From contig OW051469.1 in NCBI GenBank assembly GCA_932521025.1, forward strand, positions 9,684,398-9,748,397: DNA of 64,000 nt. Direction: 5' to 3'. Source of the stretch: Oscheius onirici. Its lineage: Eukaryota; Nematoda; Chromadorea; Rhabditida; Rhabditidae. A program made the position numbers and the translations under genes. This document shows, one piece after another, positions 1-11,400 of this stretch. Position 1 is the first letter of the stretch; each line of letters opens with the position of its first letter. The notes under the pieces were generated by a model. It saw only the letters and a list, made by a program, of their open reading frames with translations. It was not told the DNA's origin and did no database searches.

Positions 1-23
1 CATCTAAAATTGTAAGTTTTCAG

Positions 24-176
24 CATCCTTCCCTGAAGATTTTAGCCAAAAACGTCCTCGGAATCGACATTCAGACAGGAGAACACGACTCAATCACCGA
101 TGCCCGTGTAGCTCTTCGTCTCTACATGCATGTACGGAAGCGCTGGGAGCAGGAAATCAAGCGGTTCCATCGCTAA
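24..176 (+). CDS. REXO4-type RNA exonuclease, last exon (partial)
   Basis: This is the 3' terminal exon of a gene that begins left of the window. The exon follows a TTTTCAG acceptor at 17-23 and runs to TAA. The translation contains GEHDSITDARVALRLY, which matches the last ExoIII motif of DEDDh 3'-5' exonucleases, where His and Asp are catalytic metal-site residues. The preceding leucine-rich stretch, then GIDIQTGEHDS and a basic Trp-containing tail, is typical of the REXO4 (yeast Rex4) branch involved in rRNA processing in the nucleolus. ISG20-like relatives are the alternative. A good AATAAA lies 57 nt after the stop, so this is the real gene end. Only about 50 residues are visible, so the subfamily call is moderate. 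Confidence 0.75.
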   Translation, partial: HPSLKILAKNVLGIDIQTGEHDSITDARVALRLYMHVRKRWEQEIKRFHR

Positions 177-232
177 CTTTTCTAGATTGTTCTTTGTTAA
201 TTTTTTCTTGTTGTTATGAACGTTTTTGAACG

Positions 233-238
233 AATAAA
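233..238 (+). terminator. AATAAA polyadenylation signal of REXO4-like gene
   Basis: Canonical hexamer 57 nt downstream of the stop codon. A converging gene ends about 90 bp further on the other strand. Confidence 0.7.
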
Positions 239-325
239 AGCTAGTTCAAGGGGTGTCAAATCCAGGCCTTGTGAGAAGCTGGACGATTCGAGAAATGGAC
301 TGACTACCAGAAATCCAGTTCATTT

Positions 326-1013
326 TTAAGTACAAAAGCCACAGGTCTTTGGACACTGCTCCGTCATTACATTCTTATACAGGGTGTTGGAACAGAACTT
401 GACTAGTCCGGCACAGTTGGACTGCCGTGTCCGAGGATTGCTCTTGTCCTGGCAATCTAAAGCCTATCTTTGAAAAAAAGAATAAAGATACTCACTGGAA
501 GAAGAAGACGAACCACTGGTCACAACTGGAGCTGGAACAACCGAAGCCCCAGAACATTTGTTGCAGGTAGATGGACAGTTTTTCGTCAGCAGCTCATTGT
601 ATTTTGAGTGCTCACAGAACTTTTTAAAGTTGGCACAGTTGATTTTACTGTTATCCAGACATGTGACTACCGAAGGGATTACAGGAGCGACAGGTACTGA
701 AAGGTTACTGTATCTCGTCTCTCTCTGATCCCCACCTGGAGCAACTGGAACTGGAACCACTACTGGAGGAACTACTGGTTCTGGTTGAGGAAGCAGTGGA
801 CCGGGTTGAGGCATAAGTTCAGGAACCAAATCCGTTTCGGCACAGCACAACGACGTTTTGGTACAAACGTCACCGGGCGTTGGACATTGTTCATTCAGAC
901 AGGCTAAATGGGTTATGATGTCCAAAAAAATGTGGTGCCTTACGGCCCCGTTCCTTCATACACGTCTGGCCAAGAACAGAGCTGACGAAGATAAGAGATA
1001 GAATAAGAATCAT
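326..1013 (-). CDS. Secreted protein with two ShKT domains
   Basis: Three exons: 1013-944, 903-496 and 456-326, with introns of 40 and 39 nt; 202 codons in frame. The start is an ATG opening a clear signal peptide (MILILSLIFVSSVLG). A Cys-rich segment follows (QTCMKERGPCLNEQCP), then a Pro/Val-rich linker. Then come two six-cysteine ShKT modules: one around residues 112-150 ending in CPSTCNKC, the second at the C-terminus ending in CPKTCGFC. ShKT domains are very common in nematode secreted and cuticle or venom-like proteins, and often bind or block potassium channels or act as adaptors to enzymes. No catalytic domain is present here, so the target is unknown. A TATA box lies about 35 bp upstream of the ATG. 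The longest open frame alone misses the first and last exons, which are required for the signal peptide and second ShKT. Confidence 0.85.
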
Positions 1014-1046
1014 TGTGAGTTTTGCACATCACATTGTCAGAAGGAA

Positions 1047-1055
1047 GCTTTTATA
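1047..1055 (-). promoter_or_regulatory. TATA box of ShKT gene
   Basis: TATAAAAGC on the minus strand, 34-42 bp upstream of the ATG. Confidence 0.6.
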
Positions 1056-1059
1056 TGCC

Positions 1060-1870
1060 TTGGGGATGTTTCCGGCCGATATAGCACATTGTTCACCACT
1101 GTGTTGTGCCAATTGAATTGCTTGTCCAGCGGGCTGCTTTGTTCCAAAAAAAAAAGATGGAGGGGAGAAGTGTGGTGATAGTCAATTAGGATGGGACAGA
1201 GAGACAGGTAGACTGACCTGAGTCCGTGGTCTGTTTTCAAACAGTATTGCCCCGAGATCAAACTGTACAAGCATTGCATTGGAGCCTGGCTTCAACCTAT
1301 TTACCTGCTTGTTTTCAAAAGTTATGAAGAAAAGGTCACCCACAACTTTTTGAGGGAAATCCGGTGCACTGTGGACGAATAATGAAGAATCATTGTGTGT
1401 GGCTGAAACAGCTCGATAGGCCTTCGTTCAGGCTTCAATTCTTTTTTTGAAAAACCTTTCTAGCCTCATCTTCTCAAAAGTTATGACCAGTTTGATCTTT
1501 TACCCAACTGCCAGAAACTATTCCGGACACTGTGGTCCTGAACTGATGTTCAAACAGTGTCGTACCGATGTCGGACTGCAAAGGCCTTATTTTTCATCAA
1601 CTTTTACTCATTTCTACATCGAAAGAACGTACAAAATGAGCGGTATATGAGCTCTGTAGAGAATCTCTTGCCAAAAGTAACAGAAATGAGAGACAGAGAG
1701 ACGGAGAGTCTGAGAGACTGACAATGAGAGTTGAGACTGATTGTGAGACTTACCAACGGAGTGAGAGAAATACATTTTAGACGCCGAAGAGAAACTACCC
1801 GAAATCTAATTAAAAACAAACGTTATAGTTTTGTTAGTTCCATTAGCTTTTTTAAAAAAGTGTTTAAATA
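1060..1870. other. Intergenic region without a supportable gene
   Basis: Low-complexity AT-rich sequence with a GAGA/AGAC-rich stretch around 1680-1760. Short open frames here have no initiation context, no splice partners and no similarity I recognise. It probably holds the promoters of the divergent genes at each side. Confidence 0.6.
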
Positions 1871-1879
1871 AAGAAACTG

Positions 1880-1888
1880 TATAAAAAG
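1880..1888 (+). promoter_or_regulatory. TATA box of intronless basic-protein gene
   Basis: TATAAAAAG, 24 bp upstream of the ATG at 1912. Confidence 0.55.
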
Positions 1889-1911
1889 TCGACGATAAGC
1901 ATCAGACTCCA

Positions 1912-2214
1912 ATGTGCTTTCGGAAGAAGACCTACGACAACGACTTGACTACCGGCAACACTCCAGCAGAAAGGAAGACGGAGCTGAGAAAGACGGAACA
2001 TCGGCAGCAGCGGCATCGGAGACACCACAGAAGGGACGACGACACGCTCCGGGACGTGGCCACGACGATGCCCGAATACGATGCGGAAAAGGAGGCCGCC
2101 GGACTGCTGAAGAAGATTGAGGAGATTCTGAAGAGAGAGGCTGAACTGCAGCCGGATTGCGAGTCCAAAAGTCAGGCGAGTAGAACGCAGGGAGAAGCAG
2201 CCAGCAGCAAGTAG
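1912..2214 (+). CDS. Small intronless charged protein, unrecognised
   Basis: A single exon of 100 codons with a TATA box just upstream and AATAAA (2262-2267) 48 nt after the stop, so the gene is compact and complete. The protein is very hydrophilic. An Arg/His-rich region around residues 30-48 (RQQRHRRHHRRDDD) is followed by a predicted acidic/basic helix (residues 58-80, KKIEEILKREAEL). There is no signal peptide, membrane segment or domain I recognise. Codons favour G/C at third positions, like the intronless gene at 14207. An overlapping frame starting at 1914 is shorter and lacks this bias, so I prefer the 1912 start. Function unknown. A nuclear or nucleic-acid binding role would fit the basic patch but is only inference. 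Confidence 0.6.
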   Translation: MCFRKKTYDNDLTTGNTPAERKTELRKTEHRQQRHRRHHRRDDDTLRDVATTMPEYDAEKEAAGLLKKIEEILKREAELQPDCESKSQASRTQGEAASSK

Positions 2215-2261
2215 GATACTCGGGTCGGAGAGAGAGACCAAAAAAAGTCCTCACTTTTGAG

Positions 2262-2267
2262 AATAAA
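2262..2267 (+). terminator. AATAAA polyadenylation signal
   Basis: Hexamer 48 nt downstream of the small intronless gene. Confidence 0.6.
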
Positions 2268-2371
2268 ACGTCTTACCAAGGATCTTCTTGTTACTGTTAC
2301 TGTATCTCTTCATCTTCAATCACTTTTGATATGTTCATTGAAGAAATGTACAAACAGTTCAACCCAGACCT

Positions 2372-4087
2372 TCAATCACAAGAGTCCCCCTTCTCCCCAA
2401 TATTCGAGACCGAAAAGGCTCCTTGAGAGGTGGCCGTAGCCAAGAAACCGGTACGATAGGCAAATTCGGGAAAACATTGACCCATGATGGTGTCCCATTC
2501 TGATCTCTTCTCGTCAGTACAGATGTCAACAGGATCCATGTCCTGACCGTGGTTCATCATAGTATGCTTGCGCATGCCGGGCTTTCTGAAAGGTACTGTA
2601 AGAATCTGTCTCCCTCTCTGTCTGTCCACTGTTTCTCTGTCCCTCACCTGTAATCAGTATAAGAACACTCCGGACACTTGAAGGGCCTCTTCTGACTATG
2701 CATTGCCATCACGTGCATCTGCAAATTCCACCGTCCTCCTCTAGGAGCCTTGACTCTCGTCGAACAGAGCTGACAAGTATGATAATCTTTTTCCGGATCG
2801 CTGCTCTTCATCTTCTTGTTAGGCGGTCCATTCTCGGAGGGCGAAGCTCCCCCACCGGCCAGACAGTGAGCCTGAGCCAGAAAGTCCAGCTGTGAAGTGG
2901 AGGCTCCCAAATCGAATTGAAAATTTGCCTCGTCGTCGGCATAGGAATCGGCAGTCTGTTCATCATCATCTCCCTCAATTTTGGCAGTGAAAAGTTCCGG
3001 TGTGGAGAGATTGAACAGCTCCAGTAGCTCGCTAGAGCTGCACTCCTTATCCGACTGGATTTTCAGGGGTGGGGGTTTTGCCGCTGTCAGGAGGTTTCTA
3101 TAATTTTTTGGTTTCTATAGTGTTTATATTTTAAAAAAACTCACTTCAAAGCATTATTCTTCGGTTTCTCCCCATTTTCAATAACCGAAGACTTCCTAGG
3201 CGGACTTTTTCTGCTCTGTAGCGATGGATGCTGCGAGAGATCATCCAAGAGCATCAGACGAACATAGCCATTTTCCAGCTAAAAATTATCCATGTGGAAA
3301 TTTCTTTTCATTCAATTCAGTGAATCTGCTAAAAATGGATGTGCTCCCATTCACGTGATCTTTGGGCTGATTGTGCATTGTATCCAGTTTCCCTCCTCTA
3401 TTGTTTATCCCAATTCTGGACTACAACCTTTCATGAGTTGTACGGATAGCAATACAACAGTACGAAATTCGGATCTCCGGAATACTGCAAAGTATTAAAC
3501 AAAAGGTTATTTAATCTCAGCCAAAATTTTGAGGTCTAAAATTTGGGTCAGCTGAATTACTTCTTGCAACGGAGCAAACTCTAAAATTATCACATCGCAA
3601 TTTGAATCAGGAAAGTATCTTCTCGGGTTAAAACAAATTATAGGTGAGCTTAATCACGAAATAGCACCAATTAAACGATATTAAAGCCGATGGTATTTGA
3701 GAAGAGAATTCTGGAACTTCTCCCTGATTATCTTAATCTCTTCTTTGACCTATATAGGAAGACTTTAAAATTGTTTAATCCATGCTATTCCGCCACAAAT
3801 TTGCTGTGAAAGCTGCAGCTTTTGTTTATTTTTTTAAAAAAGTTTTTGAACAAATCAATATGCTCTCTATTGTGCTGCCAGCCACAATCTCTAGACCGTT
3901 AAACTTTTTGGAAAATTTTAAGCTTTTCGAATATCTATAAAATCAATATATTTTCTATTGAATAGAAGACTCTCTCACACTAGAAATTAGTTCCTCTTTC
4001 CCATTCCAAATGACCTACCATTAGTCGGACCATTTCCAGTGCCGATGAGTTGTCACTGCACTCGACGACGATGAATTTCGCGCTCAT
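2372..4087 (-). CDS. C2H2 zinc-finger transcription factor
   Basis: Four exons: 4087-4019, 3278-3145, 3097-2648 and 2585-2372; 288 codons with consistent phases. The first intron is 740 nt, the others 47 and 62 nt. The N-terminus (residues 1-45) forms a conserved-looking block (VECSDNSSALEMVRLMLENG) that reads smoothly across the long intron, supporting the model. A Ser/Pro/acidic linker follows. Two tandem C2H2 fingers lie around residues 180-235: CQLC...HVMAMH, with a longer loop, and CPEC...HTMMNH with the intervening SYTDYRKPGMRK. Closely spaced paired fingers suggest DNA binding in the nucleus. I do not recognise the orthologue. The start ATG lies 2 nt after a TTACAG acceptor, which fits SL trans-splicing; an upstream non-coding exon is the alternative. 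Confidence 0.8.
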
Positions 4088-4096
4088 ATCTGTAAG
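4088..4096 (-). promoter_or_regulatory. Probable trans-splice acceptor
   Basis: Minus-strand CCTTACAG followed by AT and the ATG of the zinc-finger gene. No upstream exon with a matching donor was found. An acceptor this close to the ATG is characteristic of nematode SL addition. Confidence 0.5.
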
Positions 4097-4199
4097 GAAA
4101 TGACTTGGCGGAACGAAAGTCGAAAGAGAGGCCAATTGAGGTCTGGACAACAATAGTACCGCGATTCGGCGGGCGGATCGGCCAGTAGTCCTAATGTAG

Positions 4200-4460
4200 G
4201 CCACCACGGGGGTTAAGTGGGACATAGACCGGACTGGGGGCTGGCTGACTGGATGCTACACGGAGCGGGGGAGACCCCGCTGTGGGGATTAGATCTAGCA
4301 GAAAATATTTCGGAATCGATGTGCGTCCTGTTGGAAGGACAAGGGCTGTATGGGCAGAGGCAGGGCCGGCAGCCTCCTTCCCGCGGCCTTGGAGAGAACC
4401 GTCCTGCGGAGAGGACGCAGACAGTGCAGACGGTACTTGTGCGTGCACCGCGTAAATAAA
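4200..4460. other. GC-rich island of unknown role
   Basis: A block of about 260 bp, clearly richer in G and C than its AT-rich surroundings, upstream of the zinc-finger gene. It is open in frames on both strands, without codon bias favouring either. AATAAAG occurs at its right edge on the plus strand (about 4455). It could be a promoter/CpG-like region of the minus gene, a small non-coding RNA gene, or a short plus-strand gene. I compared it mentally with RNase P, SRP, U3 and 7SK RNAs and saw no convincing match. The rest of 4460-5030 holds nothing I can support. Confidence 0.3.
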
Positions 4461-5036
4461 GAAAGGTCAGCCTGCAGGGCAGTCGGACAGAATTCGGAGA
4501 ATTTATTGAAGGGAAGTGTTCATTTCAGTGGAAAGAGGACAAAAGAATTTCAGTTGAGCCGTTAAAGCTTGTTAGATTATTTCTTCTGACGCTATACGAA
4601 ATTTGCAAAGTGCACAAGTTAATTGTCGTTGATCGGACCGTGAGAAAACTAAGACATTGAGTTACTCTGAAAGATCACAAAAAATATACCTTTGGATAGT
4701 TTATAAAAGCTGACGGGGGAAAACTTCGTGTTTACAAGACTACCGGCGTTGAATACTCAGCCAATAAACTTCGTTGAGAAACAGGGGCAAAGAAGGAAAA
4801 ATGTTCCGACAAAAAACTACAACTTACCCATTCCCAAGCCATAGGAGTAGGCCGTTTGTTCAGGAAGAATGGATTATTACCGTATCCCTTTCAGAATAAC
4901 GAGCCCATAAAATTTAATTTTTTCGTATCGAATTGGTCTTGGCAAAGTATCGGGTTTCTGTCAATCTTCACTGAATACACTCAAAAAAAACATATAAAGG
5001 CTAATTTTCATTATTTTTTTGCTCAATAATATTAGG

Positions 5037-7319
5037 TTATCCGATGACATCATTGACTGAAGGGAACGATATTCCAAGTCCCGTGTTGACTCCGACTCCT
5101 GCCATCGGGACACCGACTCCGAAATTTGTTCCGACCTGTCCGTTTAGGTAGTCAACGCCGACGTGTTGGTTCTAAAATTTAGACTTTCTTTGTCCAAAAA
5201 AGCACGACCTGTTGATAGTAAGGGCCCACACCACCGCCAACGTCTACTCCAATAGGTTTGCCAAGCTCTCCTGGTTTTACCGGAACAGAAACCACGGCAT
5301 GAGTATCTCCTTCGATTCCGAGAGATTGCACGAGAGGAACACTCCATCCGGATTTGTAGCCATATTTTCCTTCGTACCAATTAGCGCCGGCTTCCTGGTA
5401 CTGACTCCAGTAGTCTCTGAAAAAGGTGAAGTATAGTGTGCTGGACGCAGAGGTAAAAAAATTCTGGGAGGCTTCGATAGACAAGGGTAGCGGGGTCCTT
5501 TTGACAAAAAATTAGTCTATTCAAAATGTAGAGAGCGCAATTGGAATAGGTCCGTTCTTTTTCTTAGCAGCCTCGAACATTTGCATGCTGTAACGTGTTA
5601 CGCAGCTAAATTAAAGCCGCTAAAAAAAAGCTCTCTACATTTTGAACAGACTATACTATAGTGATGGCATATTCCGGGAGAAAACACTCCGCATGTCCCG
5701 CAGCTGAACAAACTATTTATGCGCTCACCTCACTCCAAAATGGTCAGAATATCCGCCTCCCCAGGATCCAAATGGAACGTTTATCTGACGGCCAACTTCG
5801 ACGGCTCCCTCTTCGTTTATAGGATAGTATGGAATTCCCTTGACGCCAACACCGACTCCAATTCCCACATTTGAACTGAAATGATTGGCGATGCTATAAA
5901 GCGGATCGGGCTGAGGGATGAAGCTTTGACAGTCCTGAAAGCTAACTTTTCTCTGCTGCAAAACAAAAATACATGGAAATAGGCCGCACATCGCTTCACA
6001 AACTGCTCTTCCGTCTTATTTGCTCCAAAACAGTGCTTTCTAACAGTTGGCATGAATCTAAATTCAGAAATTTGAATTACTTTGAAAACAAAAAAACCTG
6101 GCACAGAGGGCTTCAACAGCAGCTGCTTTCCTGTGAACTTCACGATTTTCTGGACGCGGCTCGTTGATAGATGGTCGCTGGGGCTCAATCAGATTCTGAA
6201 ATTATTTTTTAGTGAAGGGGAATATGAAAAATACCGGAACTGCACGAGCTCGTCCTCGTACTTCATTCCCAGACTTGGCTGCTCCGAATGGGCTTCTGAA
6301 AGAAATGATATAAATGCTGAAAAACACGAAGCATGTGAGGAATCATGTTAAAAAATTGAGAAAAAATAACAAGTTCTCAAATTCCCAATTGCTACGAAGA
6401 AGAACTTCGTGTGAGGAAAAGTGCAAAGAAGGCAACTTTGTTAGCAGTCATGGTTACAAACATTGTGACAGAAAAGTCGTGAGTGAATTTAAAAAGGTGC
6501 TGACGGTGGTTTTGCGTTTTCTCCGCTAACAGCCACTGCATCTGGTCCAACTTGTCGAATAACATCCTCTTCCCTTACTCCGAACTCGCTCATCGTTTTC
6601 TGGAACTTTTCACGTTCGGCGGCTTGTTGGGCGACCATTTGGTTGTACCTGAACACTAAATATAAGAATTTTACAATCGCTAACCTTCTAACGTGTGTTT
6701 GAATGGCATAGACTCTCATTCTATCGAAATACTGCCTGTAGTACTCGTCCCTCTGCTGTTGAGCTTCTTCTTTCATGGCTTCTCGCCTGTCATCATAAGC
6801 TTCCAATTGACGCAGATAGGCAGCTTCTTCAGCCGGAATTTCGTGTCTTCTGAAGCTCGAAAAATGATCAAATAATGCATGGAGAAAAATATAACCGAAA
6901 ACTGTTTAAACTAACCTGTGAGGTTTTCTTCTTCCCTGACGAGGTATAGACGGGTGTTGATTGTACTGTTGAGCCGGTTGCTGTTGGTAGGGCTGAGGTC
7001 TAGGCACAGGAGCCTGTTGTTGTGGAACATATTGCTGTTGATATTGGGTTGGGACTCTCTGTTGCTGATACTGTCTTCGTTCTTGTCTGTCGCGTAAAAT
7101 CGCTCTGCTTCCGTGAGCTATTGGCGGTGCTATTGTTGTCCTGTCCCTGAAATCATATTTTTGGCTTAGAACAAATTTTCACATTATTTAACCACTTAAA
7201 GTAACATTAAAATTTGCCAAACAAATTTGCATAAATCATATTGAGAAAAATACAACTTACTTTTCGATGGGAATGAACGGTTGGGCAGCCACTAATGGCA
7301 AAAGAAAAATTAGAAGCAT
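5037..7319 (-). CDS. Nematode secreted protein: Q-rich/coiled N-terminus and Gly-Val-Tyr C-terminus
   Basis: Modelled as one gene of ten exons: 7319-7261, 7146-6916, 6849-6685, 6648-6505, 6295-6235, 6195-6098, 6057-6000, 5955-5729, 5416-5209 and 5171-5037. It opens with a signal peptide (MLLIFLLPLVAAQ). A Gln/Pro/Tyr-rich region follows, then a charged coiled-coil-like segment (EEAQQQRDEYYRQYFDRM). Next is a small Cys module (ALCARFMPTVRKHC), then a conserved-looking Gly/Val/Tyr tail (WYEGKYGYKSGW, DYLNGQVGTNFGVGVP). It is likely extracellular matrix or cuticle associated; I cannot name the family. Two doubts. The fourth exon also reads directly to a stop at 6489, so this could be two genes, the second starting near 6463 with its own hydrophobic start. 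Splicing near 5956-5999 is also ambiguous (see findings). Confidence 0.65.
5513..5654. repeat. MITE-like inverted repeat in intron
   Basis: Arms of about 23 bp (TAGTCTATTCAAAATGTAGA and its near reverse complement at 5630-5654) bracket 95 bp inside the 312-nt intron 5417-5728. The TGTTCAAAA/TATTCAAAA terminus recurs in other elements of this window. Confidence 0.6.
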
Positions 7320-7557
7320 GAGCGAACAGATGACAATGGGTTGCGGCCAAATCGAGAATCTCGGTGAAGTAATGATTACGGCTGCTGCCACAGTCAGTCA
7401 ACCTGTTTGACCCCTTGGCTGAACCGGCTTGTGTCGGAAGGAGATGACCTTGTGCATTGCGTGAAACACTTCGCACTTTTCAATTGGAATATTAAAAAAT
7501 CATTTTTCAGTTCGTCCTTTGACATAAAAAATTATAACAAGAAAGTAAATGCTTTAT

Positions 7558-8358
7558 TCATCCATAAATGACTTTAGTATAAACGTCGATACACTGAAGC
7601 TTGAAAATGTAACATGGTATTGCATATTTCGGGACTTTGATCAAATCCGGATCTGTGCAATAATTTCTTGCCATTCGTCTTCTGGGCTTGCAGTAAGCTT
7701 CTATTTCTCTCGTGTAAATGTGCCTAGCTTCGGGATCTTTGAAGGGGACAGGCTCACCAGGAAGCTCTACTCCCGGACATCTTTCAACGTAGCGGGCACA
7801 GAAAGCCAACGCCTAAAAGGTTAGTTCATTTAAATAAATACAAGCTTACATCGTCTGCATAAGTATGAAAACGAATAGGATCTGGGCAGACGTAACGAAA
7901 ACGCTCTTTGTGTTTCTTGCAGTAGCCAGAAAAGTCAATTTCAACCTCTCTACAAAATTAATTCAACAAATAAAGAATTGGCTTACTCCAAGTTGGTGAA
8001 AATGTTCTTCTTCAGGGTATTACTGCAAGTTTCCACGTATGCATCACAAAAGGCCTTAGTTTCAGCCAGCGCTGTTGAAGGTGGCAGCGAGAAGCAGACC
8101 TGGTCGTATTCGGCTCGTAGCTTTCCACAGGACTAAAAATGCATGGATGAAATGCATGGAATCAACCGTATTTTAGAAAGAACTCACTGGATCGTCCTTG
8201 TCATCTCTGGCACTACGAAGAAACTGTCTTCCTTCAGCAGAAATTTTCGGTTTCACATATTTTGGAGCAGAAGTTGTGGAAAATTTTTGATACCCGAGGA
8301 ATTCGTCCAGGGATATCGCTGCAGTCGAAGAAAATAACACGAGAAGTAAAAGGGTCAT
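7558..8358 (-). CDS. Secreted 12-cysteine nematode protein
   Basis: Four exons: 8358-8188, 8132-7987, 7949-7850 and 7812-7558; 223 codons in phase with introns of 37-55 nt. A strong signal peptide (MTLLLLVLFSSTAA) is followed by a Ser/Lys-rich spacer. Then come repeated pairs of cysteines: SCGKLRAEYDQVC, AFCDAYVETC, GYCKKHKERFRYVC, AFCARYVERC, AYCKPRRRMARNYC and IPCYIFKLQC. The spacing repeats at roughly 30-residue intervals, suggesting a helical disulfide-stapled fold built from internal duplications. No catalytic motif is visible. A similar but shorter Cys module occurs in the neighbouring secreted gene on the same strand, so the two may be distantly related. AATAAA overlaps the stop codon (TGAATAAA), implying a very short 3' UTR. 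Confidence 0.75.
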
Positions 8359-8454
8359 GAGAAATAGAGATCAATGATACGGCCTGTGTAAAGATAGGAA
8401 AACAAGTTCCTAGTCTGTGGAGAAACACGCAGATTTTTACATATTTATTATTAA

Positions 8455-11400
8455 TTACAAAATAGCAGTTTTAACAAGCATATTTTCCCGTTCAGCTATC
8501 GGTGGCGGTTCTTTAGCTATAAAGGATAATATCACTGGAATTATGGCAATGCCATGCAAGAGACCGAGTATGGCCACCAGACATACGGTTCTGGCAAATG
8601 AGACAATTATGTACACTGGCACGAAAAATAGTGGAATCATACAAAGAAGGGTGGAGAAAGAGGCCTCGACCATGGGACGACCAACGGAGGCTAGAATATG
8701 GCAAATCCTGCGCTCGACCGGCATAGGTTCATTTTTGTCGATGTGATAGTGGTAACAGACGTGTGCGGAAAAGTCCACACTGAATCCAATGGCCATCAGA
8801 ACGTTTATCATTGTGACGGGATCCAGATCCTGTCCCCAGATACTCAGCCATCCGAGAAGAGCTGAAAATGCTTTTTGCCGCAAAGAAAAATCTAATTTTC
8901 GGAATTTCGAGTCTGTGTAACTTCTTGCCCTTGTTGAATTGTTCTACCTTGCAGTGCAAAAAGTAAAGAAAACTCAAGTTATACAAACCGAATTTTGCTT
9001 CACGTCAATTGTTTAAACGGCTGAGCACCAACTTTGGGTTGGACAGCCAGAAAGAACTTACAGTAAGAAATGGAAAGCATGGACAGAGCTGCCAACGAAG
9101 TTCCAACAAAGCTGGGAATGAAAATTCCACAAGCAACGACCATGCTCATAAATGTTAGCAACACGGCCTTGATGAGTTCGTTCTGGAATTTTTAATGTGC
9201 AACTCTATAAAAACTAACCTTGACAGTAATGATGAGATCATAAATAGTCGAATCGTAGTCAAACAGACTCAAATGAAGTTCGGGGTACTCGTCGATGATC
9301 TGTCTGGTTTGGTCAATTCTGGCTGCTCTGACGTTCCAATCCAGACTTCCTTTGCAAACAACCATAAAGTTTATTCCGTCTACTTCAATGTTTCCGCTAA
9401 AATTTATGTATTTTCAAAATTTAATAATGTACCTTTCATTTGTAAGTCGGATGAGCGTATTTTCAGCAACCATTCTCTCTTCGAGATACCGCGGTAGGCC
9501 ATTGTAGCTCAGAGTCAGGTTTTTTGCTTCTTGCGCCTAATTTTTTTATCCGCTTACATTTAAAACAACTCTTACCTCCATGTAATCCCTCAAAATAAAC
9601 TGGCTTCTTTCTCTTCCGTAACAATATCTCCGCTGCTCCAGCCTGTTAATGACCTCCATCAATCTGCCCAGCTTTTCGGAATCAGTAGCTTCTGGAACTG
9701 TCCTGGAGATGAAGTTGACTGGATAATACTGAAAAAAAAGAATAAGGATTACGGTAAGAGAATAAAATACCTCGGTCTGGATCTCCTCAAAACTTCTCAA
9801 AGCCAGCATTAGATCCGAATCGTTGGGAAAGGTTTTTGACGGATCAAAGTTCGGGACCAGTTTTCGAACTCCTACAGTAGCTGAGACGAAGAGCAGACCG
9901 GTAAAGACGATGACAGTAATTTTGCCCAAGGGTGAGATCAGAAGACGAGTGTAACTCATCCAGTTCCATTGGAAGGAAATCTTTCTTAATATTTTTAGAA
10001 TATTGGAGGAGAAGGGAAAAATATACCCAGTTTCCAGCTTCGACTTTTCGTTCTTTTCATCGTAGTACATGATCATCACAGGAACGAAGACGAGGAATTC
10101 GAAGACAAAGTCCAACATGACTGCGATAGAAGTGCACAAGCAGAAGCCGGCCATCTGAAAAAAACGTGCGTAAAGTGATAAAATGGCATAACAAAGCATT
10201 TTGAGGTAAAAAATGGAAGCGGAAAATATAAATTAGGGACAAGGAAGAATCGTGCGCAAATTTTGGGCGTTCTATTATTTTCTTCTGACTGTGGTTACGG
10301 TAGTTGTTTGCGGCGGACGGGCATTGCAGAAGGTTTTGGCGGGAAAACTAATTTCAGTTTCAAATCGTCTCAATCTCTAAATGATCTGTCAAAACCGAAT
10401 TCAAAACACGAGGATTTGAAATAGTTGGTAGGTTACTTTAATTTTTGGTCGTCATTTTTAGATTACCTGAGGCGTCGGCGAGAAAATCCCAATGCCAAAA
10501 GCCAAGGCATTCGTGGCCGAAGTTATGAGCATGCTTGGACCAATCTCCCTGACCACATGGGCAAAACGTCGTCTGAATGAGGCTTCAGAGCTCCTTCGCC
10601 TCCAACAATGAACGAGCAGAAAGGCGTCGTCTACTCCGATTCCCATCACAAGAAACGGGGTGATGCACATTATTGAATTGAAGGGGATTCCAGTCCAGCC
10701 AAGAATCGCAAAGCATGAAGTGAAGGCCAAGATTGGAGCTAGGAGAGCGGCAAAAGTTAACATGACCTGAAATTGTAATTGACCAGGATATTCGAAGGAA
10801 AATGTAAAAATATGCAAATTTTCATGATGAAGACGTATTTCGAACCTGTGACTTGACTGTAAGATAGTTGAACATGAAGAGCATGAACAAGACCATTAGA
10901 ACGCATCCAATTGTGAACAATTTGATCGTATGAATGGTCCCTCGAAGCATTTCAGCGTTAGCCACCTGAAACCGATCGTCTCTTGAGATTCCCGAAAAGT
11001 CCGGGAGGTCCAGTAAAAAAAAGTATGGGGAACCAGTTCTGATATCAATCTCTCACCTGATCTCCGTACATCCAGAAGCTCATTTTTGGACTGAATGCAT
11101 CTAGTTGACTCTCGCGGAAGAGACCCATTTGTAGGGCTTCCAGGCGCTTCTTCGTCGGATGGTCGGTAGCCTCACTCATGTACCAAAGAGCAATGTATTT
11201 GGTTCTTTCGAGAGGACCGCGCTGAAAAATTTGATTTTCCTATGGCCTATTGAAACAAAGAACGCTACAGTAACCCAAAATTCCATTCGTCGAGGGACCC
11301 ATATGCTTGGGCCGCCTAACAGCGAAAAATTCAAGGTTTATCCAGTAAATTGGCTGTCAGGCCACCCAAATGTATACACAACGGTCCATTTTGAGTTACT

